Notes: generated from the sequence alone by a model not told the origin. A stretch of 12,709 bases of DNA from Enterenecus faecium (GCA_018713215.1 DVFO01000040.1:1-12709), one strand, 5' to 3'; shown: positions 1 through 6,516, counted from the stretch's first letter. Program-made: numbers and translations.

Positions 1-1
1 G

Positions 2-373
2 GCACTCTCTACCCAGGCTTTTGCCAGTGTGGCCGAGTTTGATGACATCTACTCTTTCTTCTACCAAAGTGGTTTGCCCCTGTCCCATTGTGTCACAGAG
101 AATAATGTGACCACAGAGTGTACTGGTGCCGATCAAATCATTATCCAATCCGAAAGATTTCAGGTACAGGTTCCTGGTTCCTATATCAAAGCCTGGTGCA
201 GCAATTTCGATACGAACACAACAACTATAAGCACAACTGGCACAGTTGCACTTCAGTATCTAGATAATAGCGATATGCCTAGACGAGGAGAGATTGTGTA
301 CGTGCGCATGAGTCTCATTAACTTTGATGTCAGCAAAAATGTACGGGCGAATGGACTTATTTCCGCCTCTTAA
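2..373 (+). CDS. 3' end of an unidentified protein, possibly a pilin-like/TadE-like secreted protein (5' end outside window)
   Basis: The reading frame is open from the first bases of the window to the TAA at 371-373, so this is the C-terminal 123 or so codons of a longer gene. A GTG at 29 could be read as a start, but the frame continues upstream in a protein-like way (ALSTQAFASVAEFDD) and no Shine-Dalgarno precedes it. The visible part has three Cys, is rich in Thr, Asn and Ser, and ends in a beta-rich segment (RGEIVYVRMSLINFDV). No catalytic motif is visible. The 'LSTQAFASVAEFDD' entry and the secreted-looking remainder are compatible with the distal part of a TadE-like or pseudopilin protein, but that is a guess. 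The base composition is visibly more AT-rich than the genes that follow, hinting at a different origin. Confidence 0.6.
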   Translation, partial: ALSTQAFASVAEFDDIYSFFYQSGLPLSHCVTENNVTTECTGADQIIIQSERFQVQVPGSYIKAWCSNFDTNTTTISTTGTVALQYLDNSDMPRRGEIVYVRMSLINFDVSKNVRANGLISAS

Positions 374-379
374 TGCTGG

Positions 380-413
380 TATGGGCCTCCCCGCTAGCAG
401 GGGGAGGCCCATA
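380..413 (+). terminator. Perfect 13-bp inverted repeat after the first gene, terminator-like but without a T-run
   Basis: The arms 380-392 and 401-413 are exact reverse complements (TATGGGCCTCCCC and GGGGAGGCCCATA) around an 8-base loop. It starts 7 bases after the stop codon of the upstream gene, where a terminator would be expected. It is followed by AACGTTCC rather than T residues, so intrinsic termination on the plus strand would be weak. It could instead be a processing or stabilising hairpin that lets some transcription reach the lipoprotein operon. Confidence 0.55.
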
Positions 414-438
414 ACGTTCCACGCATAAATCCATTCTC

Positions 439-445
439 AAGGAGG
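439..445 (+). promoter_or_regulatory. Shine-Dalgarno AAGGAGG of the first lipoprotein gene
   Basis: AAGGAGG lies 7 bases before the ATG at 453. The same block, AAGGAGGA(A/C)TCC(A/G)TATGAAACG, recurs before the ATGs at 1661 and 2901. This shows that the ribosome-binding site was duplicated with the signal-peptide region. No convincing -35/-10 pair is visible between 414 and 438, so the operon promoter may lie upstream of the hairpin or be non-canonical. Confidence 0.8.
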
Positions 446-452
446 AATCCGT

Positions 453-1637
453 ATGAAACGCTACCTAAGTCTCGGACTATCTCTGTTGCTGCTGTGCGGC
501 TGCACCTCCACCGTCAGCACCGTCACCGACCCGCCGGACAGCAGTCCCTCTCCCTCGCCCCTGGTGCTGTCCGAAGACGTTGTACCTCTGGAGCAGGCCC
601 TGGCGGAGAGCCGGGAGCTGGACTTGCAGGACAGCGTGAACTTAAAGTTTGCGCCCGGCGTGACCTTGGAGTGCCCGGACACCGTCTATCGGGGGCAGAT
701 GATGCAGATTGCAGACTTTTCCGACCAATATGGCGACCAGCTTCTGCACTGGTGGATTCCCGATGAGGTGTGGGACGACACCTATTACATTCCTCAGGAG
801 GAGGCCGAAGGGTATCCCTATGGGCCCATCTATGAGGACGAAAACGGCTGGTATGCCGACTCTCGGTGTACCGGAACCGTATTCTACTCCAAGGGTGAGG
901 GGCAGACCTTCTTTTTGAATGACGACCAGTATGACCTTGTGACGGCATACGCCGTTTACTTTCCAGAAGAATCTCTCCAGGACTCCTATCCCATGGAGGA
1001 CGGGGATTTGACCATCCAGCAGGCAATCCAGATGGGAAATGAATATGCCGATGAATGGTGCGCCCTCACCGATTTTCCCCAGGAGCTGCGGGTGGAGTAC
1101 GTCTATGTGCATGACCGGGGAGACGGCACCTATTTTTACCGCCTGTACTATCAGTCCTTCCTGGACGGGGTCATTTTGGACAATGTCTTCTCTCGGACAA
1201 CCTTTGACCACTTTGTATATGATTCCATGTCCGGTATCATCTCCTCGGTGGAGGGCTTCTCCTGCTGGGGCGGTGGCACTGGCGGCGTGATTCCCTATGA
1301 TACCACCACCACCTGCGAAGAAATTCTCCCCCTGGGGGATGCCATTGACATCTTGAGCACCAAGCTCTCCGCCTACACCGCCTACGATGTGAAGCGAGTA
1401 GCCCTGTCCTATCGCCTCACCCTGGATGGCACGGCACAGACCCCGGACCAATACCGGGCCACTGACAAGGACGGCAACCTCATTCCAGACTGCGAGGTCA
1501 AACTACAAGGAGGCAGCTATCAGCTCTATCAGCTCCACCCCTCCTGGGCCTTCTACATGACCCGCCCCTCCGGCAGGGTCGTGGTGTGCTTTGTAGACGC
1601 CCAGACTGGCGAAGTCTCCGTTGTGGATAACGGGTAA
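453..1637 (+). CDS. Lipoprotein, first of two tandem paralogues in an ABC transporter operon
   Basis: 394 residues. The N-terminus MKRYLSLGLSLLLLCGC is a classic lipoprotein signal: K2 and R3, a Leu-rich core and a lipobox LCGC with C17 as the lipidated residue. T18 follows, so the mature protein should sit on the outer face of the membrane. A Thr/Ser/Pro-rich tether (about residues 18-37) leads into a globular region with no membrane segments. Motifs shared with the downstream paralogue include LLHWW.PDEVWDD, YEDENGWYAD, SAYTAYDV and QTPDQYR. The last 40 residues contain YQLHPSWAFYM and end in VDAQTGEV (381-388), reminiscent of the closing strand of PepSY/YycI-like domains; that link is inference. 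I do not recognise a named family. The position ahead of a LanFEG-like exporter suggests a peptide-sequestering or ligand-presenting role comparable to LanI lipoproteins. The start is fixed by AAGGAGG and the signal peptide. Confidence 0.88.
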   Translation: MKRYLSLGLSLLLLCGCTSTVSTVTDPPDSSPSPSPLVLSEDVVPLEQALAESRELDLQDSVNLKFAPGVTLECPDTVYRGQMMQIADFSDQYGDQLLHWWIPDEVWDDTYYIPQEEAEGYPYGPIYEDENGWYADSRCTGTVFYSKGEGQTFFLNDDQYDLVTAYAVYFPEESLQDSYPMEDGDLTIQQAIQMGNEYADEWCALTDFPQELRVEYVYVHDRGDGTYFYRLYYQSFLDGVILDNVFSRTTFDHFVYDSMSGIISSVEGFSCWGGGTGGVIPYDTTTTCEEILPLGDAIDILSTKLSAYTAYDVKRVALSYRLTLDGTAQTPDQYRATDKDGNLIPDCEVKLQGGSYQLYQLHPSWAFYMTRPSGRVVVCFVDAQTGEVSVVDNG

Positions 1638-1646
1638 TAGATACAC

Positions 1647-1653
1647 AAGGAGG
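1647..1653 (+). promoter_or_regulatory. Shine-Dalgarno AAGGAGG of the second lipoprotein gene
   Basis: AAGGAGG with a 7-base spacer to the ATG at 1661, inside the 23-base gap after the stop of the first lipoprotein gene. There is no room for a separate promoter or terminator, so the two genes are co-transcribed. Confidence 0.8.
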
Positions 1654-1660
1654 AATCCAT

Positions 1661-2869
1661 ATGAAACGCTACCTAAGTCTCGGACTATCTCTGTTGCTGT
1701 TGTGCGGCTGCACCTCCACCACCGGCACTGTCACCGACCCGCCGGACAGCAGCCCTTCCCCCACCCCGCTGGTGCTGGCTGAGGGCGTTGTCCCCCTGGA
1801 GCAGGCCCTGGCGGAGAGCCGGGAGCTGGACTTGCAGGACAGCGTAAACTTGAAGTTCCTCCCCGGACTGGAAGTGGAGTGTTCCGACACCGTCTACCAG
1901 GGTCAGGTGATGCAGTTGGGGGACTTTGCCGACCAATACTCTGACACCCTCCTGCACTGGTGGGTGCCGGATGAGGTGTGGGACGACGCCTATCTCACCC
2001 CCCAGGAGGAGCAGATGAACCTGTACCCCCTGGGCCCCACCTACGAGGATGAAAACGGCTGGTATGCCGATGTGTGGTGCACCGGAAGCGTGGTCTATTC
2101 CCGGGATGGGGGAGATGACCTCTTCTTTAACACAGGTGAATACGACTATACGAACTCCTACGCACTGTTTTCCCCTGATACAAACACTCAGGATTCCTAC
2201 CCCGTGGATGGAGGCACCCTGACCATTGCACAGGCGGCCGAGATGGGCAACGAGTTTGCCGAAGCGTGGTGCGGCCTCACCGACTATCCCCTGGAGCTGC
2301 GGGTGGAGTACGTTGAGGTCTATGATCGAAAAGACGGGACGTACTTTTTCCAACTAAATTACCAGTCCTGTTTGAACCAGGTGCCGCTGAACACCATCAA
2401 TGACACCTTCTGTAAAGGTGGTATGGACTACATGGCATACTCGTCTATGCATGGCATCATCGCCTCTGTGGACGGTCCTTGCTACTGGGGGACCGGCAAT
2501 GGAGGGGTGGTCCCCTACGAAGTCACCCCCTGTGCGTCCATCCTTCCCCTGAAAGATGCCATCCAAAGGTTAAGCGATAAGCTGTCCGCCTATACCGCCT
2601 ATGACGTACAGCGGGTGGCCCTGGAATACCGTCTCACAGTTGACGGCACCGCCCAGACCCCAGACCAGTACCGTCTCACCGATGAAGAGGGAAACTCGAT
2701 TCCAGATGTAGAGGTCAATACAATAGGCGGCAGCTATCAGCTCTATCAGCTCCACCCCCTCTGGGTCTTTTATATGGATGAAACACCTGACAAAGAGTTG
2801 GTTTGCTACGTAGATGCCCGGACAGGGGAAGTCTCTTTCATTGACAATCGCCCCGTAGCAGGGACATAA
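1661..2869 (+). CDS. Lipoprotein, second of two tandem paralogues in an ABC transporter operon
   Basis: 402 residues, a clear paralogue of the preceding gene. The first 17 residues, including the lipobox Cys17, are identical, and the stretch from VVPLEQAL to VNLKF is also identical in protein and nearly so in DNA. The middle third (about residues 90-270) has diverged much more. The shared YEDENGWYAD, CxWG-like, SAYTAYDV, QTPDQYR, GGSYQLYQLHP and VDARTGEV (384-391) motifs keep the same order. A short C-terminal extension (RPVAGT) is unique to this copy. It should be a surface lipoprotein anchored through C17 after a Pro/Ser-rich linker. The strong conservation of the ends with a variable core fits two receptors of one system that bind different, or diverging, ligands. 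Function is unassigned; an immunity-type partner of the ABC exporter downstream is the most economical reading. Confidence 0.88.
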   Translation: MKRYLSLGLSLLLLCGCTSTTGTVTDPPDSSPSPTPLVLAEGVVPLEQALAESRELDLQDSVNLKFLPGLEVECSDTVYQGQVMQLGDFADQYSDTLLHWWVPDEVWDDAYLTPQEEQMNLYPLGPTYEDENGWYADVWCTGSVVYSRDGGDDLFFNTGEYDYTNSYALFSPDTNTQDSYPVDGGTLTIAQAAEMGNEFAEAWCGLTDYPLELRVEYVEVYDRKDGTYFFQLNYQSCLNQVPLNTINDTFCKGGMDYMAYSSMHGIIASVDGPCYWGTGNGGVVPYEVTPCASILPLKDAIQRLSDKLSAYTAYDVQRVALEYRLTVDGTAQTPDQYRLTDEEGNSIPDVEVNTIGGSYQLYQLHPLWVFYMDETPDKELVCYVDARTGEVSFIDNRPVAGT

Positions 2870-2886
2870 GATTTTCACTGGAACAC

Positions 2887-2981
2887 AAGGAGGACTCCAT
2901 ATGAAACGATGTCTCAGCCTTGGCTTATCCCTGTTGTTGCTGTGCGGCTGCACCTCCGACACTATCACAGACCCGCCGGAC
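2887..2981 (+). pseudogene. Third-copy fragment: ribosome-binding site, signal peptide and lipobox of a lost lipoprotein gene
   Basis: AAGGAGG (2887-2893), ATG at 2901 and 27 codons ending in TDPPD match the 5' ends of the two complete lipoprotein genes. Homology stops right after GACCCGCCGGAC, a string present in all three copies. What follows (HRTLGG, then the permease) is unrelated to the lipoproteins. I read this as the scar of a deletion that removed the body of a third lipoprotein and joined its head to the permease gene. Confidence 0.75.
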
Positions 2982-3839
2982 CATCGAACCTTGGGGGGGA
3001 TGAAACACATGAAATTTCTCCGCACATTTCTCAACTATCTACAGAAAATGGTCCTGCAAGGGGGCTTCTGGGCCGCTCTGGTCCTCTGCTGTGGGCTGTG
3101 CTTTACCTCCACCGGGTACATGGAGGAGAACATCAGCTATTCCATTCTGGAGCTGCTGGTGCGCTTTCCCCGGGAGCGGCTGCTGTCCGGCCCGGATTTC
3201 AGCGGTCTCTCCCAGTTTTTAAACGGGATGGGCACCTATAGCCTGATGTTCACCCCCCTGGTGGCCGCTTTCCCCTCCATCCCTCTGTTTTGCCGGGAGC
3301 GCAGCAGCGGCAGCGTCCGCCTGCTCCTGCCCCGCTGCGGGCTGGGCCGCTGGCTGGGCGGCTTCCAACTGGCGGCCATGGTCAGCGGCGGCCTGGTGCT
3401 GCTGGGGGGATATGCCCTGTTTGGCCTGATGTGTCTGGCCCTCTTTCCCTCCCCCGCCGCCTGTGGGGCGGGAGAAATGGTGCCCATGCTGCTGGACTCC
3501 GCCCGGCTGACCCTGGCAGGGAGCTTCCTGCTGGGGGCCTGCTCGGTGCTGGTGGCGGTGCTGCTGTGCGGCATCTGCAAAAATGCCTGCACCATCCTCT
3601 GCGGCAGCTTTGCCCTGCTGTACGCCGTCTCCACCACCTGCTCCCAACTGATCCTTGACCTGCCCCAGGGCGTTTGGAGCCGGGTCCTGACTGCGGTGGA
3701 CCCCACCGCCCCCTTTTACCTGCTGCGCTATCTGCCCCCCACCAACCGGGACGTGGCCCTGTTCCAGGTGGGGTGGGCGTGCGTGTGCTTTTTGCTGCTG
3801 CGGTGGCTCATGGGGCGGCGGCTGGACTTAGGCCAGTAA
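2901..3839 (+). CDS. ABC-2-type permease carrying an in-frame remnant lipoprotein signal peptide at its N-terminus
   Basis: The open frame from the ATG at 2901 (AAGGAGG at 2887-2893) encodes 312 residues. Residues 1-27 (MKRCLSLGLSLLLLCGCTS...TDPPD) reproduce the lipoprotein signal, lipobox and start of tether of the two upstream genes. From about residue 34 the protein is a polytopic permease with about six hydrophobic segments (roughly 51-70, 112-132, 155-185, 205-230, 235-255, 290-308). The cytoplasmic-type motif CRERSSGSVRLLL (about 130-143) is typical of ABC-2 permeases. A second start is likely at ATG 3009 (MKFLRTFLNYLQK), 9 bases after a run of G that could act as a Shine-Dalgarno. This start gives 276 residues with a normal positively charged cytoplasmic N-terminus. 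It probably forms one half of the membrane channel with the next gene. Which start is used in vivo is unknown. Confidence 0.82.
   Translation: MKRCLSLGLSLLLLCGCTSDTITDPPDHRTLGGMKHMKFLRTFLNYLQKMVLQGGFWAALVLCCGLCFTSTGYMEENISYSILELLVRFPRERLLSGPDFSGLSQFLNGMGTYSLMFTPLVAAFPSIPLFCRERSSGSVRLLLPRCGLGRWLGGFQLAAMVSGGLVLLGGYALFGLMCLALFPSPAACGAGEMVPMLLDSARLTLAGSFLLGACSVLVAVLLCGICKNACTILCGSFALLYAVSTTCSQLILDLPQGVWSRVLTAVDPTAPFYLLRYLPPTNRDVALFQVGWACVCFLLLRWLMGRRLDLGQ
2993..2999 (+). repeat. Run of seven G at the leader-permease junction
   Basis: A G7 homopolymer lies directly before the ATG at 3000 and 9 bases before the ATG at 3009. It could serve as a Shine-Dalgarno-like element for the internal start. 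Being a mononucleotide run, it could also slip and break or restore the frame that links the lipoprotein leader to the permease. Confidence 0.6.
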
Positions 3840-3857
3840 TGGAAGGGAGGTGTGGAT

Positions 3858-4721
3858 ATGAGTGGTAGAAAGATTTTGAGACAAGCTCAAATGGAGTACT
3901 TTCTGTGGCTGTCCAACCCCCGAATGGCCATCTTCCTGGTGTTGCTGGTGCTCATCCACAGTCTGGTGATCCAGCCTCTCCACCAGGCGGCCCAGGACAT
4001 GGGCCAGCCCATTCACCTGCTGGAGCCTCTGGCGGCTCTGGCCAATTCCCCTCTCCTCCTCCTGCTGCTGCCCGTGGGATTTTTGGTGCTCATGGCCGAC
4101 TTCCCCCGCATGGATGCAGGATTCCTCCTCCAGCTCTACCGCACTGGGCGGGTAAACTGGGCGCTGGGGGAGCTGGTGATGCTGTGCGCTGCCGCCGCCA
4201 CCTACCTGGCCGGGGTAGCACTGGCCACCCTGCTGCTGACCATGCTGGGGCCCTGGAGCGCCAGCATGGAGTGGAGCTACACCGTCACCGAGTACAGCTG
4301 GAATTTTGACTTGCCCAACGTGTACACCGTGGCCTCTCTGCTACCCAAAAATCTCTACCTCCAGATGTCTCTCTTCACCGCCGTGTGGAAGAGCTGGGGA
4401 TTTGTCTTCCTCTACCTGGTGCTGGGGGGCTGTGTGATGATGGCGGCCAGTATGCTGCGCATGAAGTTTGCAGGCATCCTGTTCAACGCCGCTGTGATGC
4501 TGTCCGGCACTGGGTTGGTGCTGCTGGGGTCTGAGTGGATGTGGCTGCTTCCCTGCGCCCACACCCTGGTATGGGCCCACCACACCGAGTATTTCAGCGA
4601 TGTGGTCTTTCCCCAGTGGGGCTCTCTGCTCTACTTCATGGTAGGTATCCTCGTTTTGGCGTCCATTGCCCTATGGCGGGTGCGCCGACGGGACTTCGAC
4701 TCAGTGCTGGAATTTACCTAA
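3858..4721 (+). CDS. ABC-2-type permease, second membrane subunit
   Basis: 287 residues from the ATG at 3858, chosen because GGGAGG (3845-3850) sits 7 bases upstream. The in-frame GTG at 3852 would leave a spacer of only one base. The protein has about six hydrophobic stretches: one near residues 20-36 (MAIFLVLLVLIHSLVI), others around 60-80, 105-130, 180-205 and 210-230, and a last one near 255-275. It ends in a basic, cytoplasmic-type tail (RVRRRDFDSVLEFT). It shows no clear sequence identity to the first permease but has the same length and topology. The two are therefore expected to form the heterodimeric membrane part of one exporter, like LanE and LanG. It starts 18 bases after the preceding stop and is followed at once by the ATPase gene, whose Shine-Dalgarno overlaps this stop codon. 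Confidence 0.82.
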   Translation: MSGRKILRQAQMEYFLWLSNPRMAIFLVLLVLIHSLVIQPLHQAAQDMGQPIHLLEPLAALANSPLLLLLLPVGFLVLMADFPRMDAGFLLQLYRTGRVNWALGELVMLCAAAATYLAGVALATLLLTMLGPWSASMEWSYTVTEYSWNFDLPNVYTVASLLPKNLYLQMSLFTAVWKSWGFVFLYLVLGGCVMMAASMLRMKFAGILFNAAVMLSGTGLVLLGSEWMWLLPCAHTLVWAHHTEYFSDVVFPQWGSLLYFMVGILVLASIALWRVRRRDFDSVLEFT

Positions 4722-4736
4722 AGGAGGGAAATGTGT

Positions 4737-5372
4737 ATGATTCGTGTGGAAGATGTGTGTCTGCAAATCAAGAAAAAGACAATTTTGTCCCATGTCACTG
4801 CCCAATTCCCCCAGGGGCAAATTCATGGACTCATTGGCCGCAACGGCAGCGGAAAGACCATGCTCATGAAGTGTATCTGTGGGTTCATCCGGCCCACCCA
4901 GGGGACCATCTGGGTAGACGGCAAACAGGTCAAGCATAGCGGCGGTTTCCCTCCCGACATGGGGCTGCTCATTGAGACCCCCGGCTTCATTCCCTACTAT
5001 TCCGGCGTGCACAATTTGAAGCTGCTGGCCTCCATTAATCGAAAAATCACCTCTGCCCAGGTCAAGGAGGCCATGGTGACCGTGGGGCTGGACCCGAACC
5101 ACGACAAGCCGGTGCGCCAGTACTCCCTGGGCATGCGCCAGCGGCTAGGCATCGCCCAGGCCATCATGGAGCAGCCCCGGCTGCTCATTCTGGACGAGCC
5201 CATGAACGGCCTGGATAAACAGGGTGTGGCTGAAATGCGGGCTCTACTTCTCTCCCTGGGGCAGGCGGGGGTGACCATCCTCCTCTCCTCCCACAACAGT
5301 GAGGACATCCAGACCCTGTGCAGCAGCGTCTGGGAGATGGATCGAGGGGAAATTCATCCGCTTCAAGATTAA
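4737..5372 (+). CDS. ABC transporter ATPase of the lantibiotic-immunity/bacitracin-resistance (LanF/BcrA) type
   Basis: 211 residues from the ATG at 4737, 9 bases after AAGGAGG (4721-4727). The ATG at 4731 is possible but only 3 bases from it. All nucleotide-binding motifs are present: Walker A GRNGSGKT (34-41), signature YSLGMRQR (129-136), Walker B LLILDEP (149-155), D-loop GLD and switch His186 in LLSSHN. In place of the Q-loop Gln there is E80 in LLIETPGF. This 'E-loop' variant is known from LanF lantibiotic-immunity ATPases and relatives such as BcrA. The protein is shorter than BcrA-type ATPases (about 300), ending soon after the H-loop with no C-terminal extension. It should energise the two permeases upstream to expel an amphiphilic substrate, probably a peptide antibiotic, from the membrane. 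The ATPase is last in the operon, whereas classical lanFEG operons place it first. Substrate is unknown. Confidence 0.9.
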   Translation: MIRVEDVCLQIKKKTILSHVTAQFPQGQIHGLIGRNGSGKTMLMKCICGFIRPTQGTIWVDGKQVKHSGGFPPDMGLLIETPGFIPYYSGVHNLKLLASINRKITSAQVKEAMVTVGLDPNHDKPVRQYSLGMRQRLGIAQAIMEQPRLLILDEPMNGLDKQGVAEMRALLLSLGQAGVTILLSSHNSEDIQTLCSSVWEMDRGEIHPLQD

Positions 5373-5380
5373 ATATGGTC

Positions 5381-5409
5381 GAGCCCTCAGAGCGTTGCTC
5401 TGAGGGCTC
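5381..5409. terminator. Bidirectional terminator hairpin between convergent operons
   Basis: A perfect 13-bp stem (GAGCCCTCAGAGC at 5381-5393, its reverse complement at 5397-5409) around a GTT loop. It lies 8 bases after the ATPase stop and 10 bases before the end of the convergent carboxypeptidase gene. The T-richness downstream is modest on both strands (TGTTAT on plus, ATATTT after a few bases on minus). Its position makes a shared terminator the natural reading. Confidence 0.8.
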
Positions 5410-5419
5410 AATGTTATCC

Positions 5420-6469
5420 CTATGTCTCTCCACTCGTCTCTGTTGGCTGGGGACTGACCTCCGGCGTGGGGGTCGTCTCCGGCTCCGGGGTGGGAGTGGG
5501 GCTCGGTGTTGGCTCAGGTGTGGGTTCTGGCGTTGGGGTTGGCGTGGGAGCCGGGGTGGGAGTGACCTCCGGTGTGGGTGTGGGGTCAGGCTGAGAGAGA
5601 TACTCCTCCAGGCACAATCCACTCTCATACACCTTCGTGGCCAGCTCTACCCCCAGGTAGCGCACGTGCCAGGGCTCGTATTGGTACCCGGTGATGCTCT
5701 CCTTCCCCTTGGGGTAGCGGATGATGAATCCATACTCGTGGGCGTGGGCGGCCAGCCACTTCCCCGCCGGGGTATTGCCGTAGTTGTTGTTGATGCTGCC
5801 GATGTCAAAGGCCAATCCCGTCTGGTGCTCCGAGTGCCCCGGCCAGGCGGAATAGGTGTTGGCCGCCGCCACGCCGTCTGAGGCGGCATACTTGCGGTAC
5901 AGCTTGTCCTGATAGTCAAAGGAGCGGTAGCCGCTGAGCAGGGGCATGGAGAACCCCGCACTTCTGGCCCCCGCCTGGAGGCGGCTGAGGGCGGCGCTGG
6001 CTGTGGCGTTATAGCCGCCATAGCTGCGGGGCAGGGCGTAGGTCTTATTGACAATCAGCACCCCCTTGAGGTAGGTGGGCTGCACCGTGTCATAGTAGCG
6101 GTATGCCTTGCCGCTGGGGCTGAGGGTCTGGGGCTTGGAGGTGGACGAACCCCCGGTGGAGGAGCCGCCTCCCTGACTGCCTCCTCCCCCTAGAGAGCTG
6201 CCCCCCTGCCCGGACTGGGTGGGCTTGGGCGTAGGCGGCGTGGTGGGGGTGGCGGTCTCCTGGGGCTGCTGGGTCACTTCGGGGCTGGGAGAGGGAGTTG
6301 GACTCGCCTGGGGCAGTTCAGGCTCCGCTGTCCCCGGCTGGGTGTGCTCCACCCCCTGGGTGGCGGGGGCCTGTGTCCCTACCTGGCTGGCAGTGTCTCC
6401 ACACCCTGCGGCCAACAAGGCCAAGGCTGCCGCCCAGGCCGCCAGAGCCACCAAACGCTTGTCTCTCAT
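5420..6469 (-). CDS. VanY-type D-alanyl-D-alanine carboxypeptidase lipoprotein (peptidase M15B)
   Basis: 349 residues. An N-terminal lipoprotein signal (MRDKR, hydrophobic core, LLAAGC with C23) is followed by a long Pro/Ser/Thr/Gly-rich linker (about 24-115). The catalytic domain (about 120-292) has the M15 zinc site: SEHQTGLAFD with H215 and D222, and EPWH with E265 as catalytic base and H268 as third ligand; SGYRS is at about 179-183. After the domain comes an unusual 55-residue Pro-Thr-Glu tail (293-349) built from short PTP/EPT/EVTP units. The enzyme trims the terminal D-Ala from peptidoglycan stem peptides on the outer face of the membrane, limiting cross-linking. Start at 6469 is supported by GAGG just upstream. 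No VanRS/VanH/VanX genes are nearby, so a housekeeping wall-trimming role is likelier than glycopeptide resistance. The gene lies 112 bases downstream of truA. Confidence 0.92.
   Translation of the reverse strand: MRDKRLVALAAWAAALALLAAGCGDTASQVGTQAPATQGVEHTQPGTAEPELPQASPTPSPSPEVTQQPQETATPTTPPTPKPTQSGQGGSSLGGGGSQGGGSSTGGSSTSKPQTLSPSGKAYRYYDTVQPTYLKGVLIVNKTYALPRSYGGYNATASAALSRLQAGARSAGFSMPLLSGYRSFDYQDKLYRKYAASDGVAAANTYSAWPGHSEHQTGLAFDIGSINNNYGNTPAGKWLAAHAHEYGFIIRYPKGKESITGYQYEPWHVRYLGVELATKVYESGLCLEEYLSQPDPTPTPEVTPTPAPTPTPTPEPTPEPTPSPTPTPEPETTPTPEVSPQPTETSGET
5433..5591. repeat. Low-complexity Pro-Thr-Glu coding repeat (C-terminal tail of the carboxypeptidase)
   Basis: The plus strand is G- and T-rich, with irregular 6- to 12-base units of the GGNGTNGGN kind. 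On the minus strand these encode tandem TP, EPTP, PTPTPE and EVTP motifs. The repeat is in frame with the carboxypeptidase and ends shortly before its stop codon. Similar units occur in the N-terminal linker (about 6200-6330). Such tracts are prone to length change by slippage and are typical of wall-spanning segments. Confidence 0.7.
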
Positions 6470-6510
6470 GGCCGTTCCTCGCTTTCTCTCCGCCTCCCAT
6501 GGAGACCGGA

Positions 6511-6516
6511 TGTATA
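6511..6516 (-). promoter_or_regulatory. Possible -10 element for the carboxypeptidase gene
   Basis: On the minus strand TATACA(T) lies about 40 bases before the start codon at 6469, in the 112-base gap after truA. No good TTGACA-like box is found at 16-18 bases, so the call rests on the -10 alone. No convincing terminator is seen after truA, and read-through from thrS-truA may also transcribe this gene. Confidence 0.25.

Noticed and set aside
642..1451. A 269-codon minus-strand frame opposite the first lipoprotein gene (and the similar one at 1685-2353)
   Set aside because: The plus-strand genes have matched signal peptides, ribosome-binding sites and paralogue conservation. The minus frames follow only from their codon composition.
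3852..3857. A GTG start for the second permease two codons before the ATG
   Set aside because: The GGGAGG ribosome-binding site ends one base before this GTG, too close to be used. It is 7 bases from the ATG at 3858.
5433..5591. A G/T-rich repetitive tract that at first sight resembles a short tandem-repeat or CRISPR-like array
   Set aside because: The units are irregular, 6-12 bases long, have no spacers of constant length, and are in frame with the carboxypeptidase as a Pro-Thr-Glu tail.
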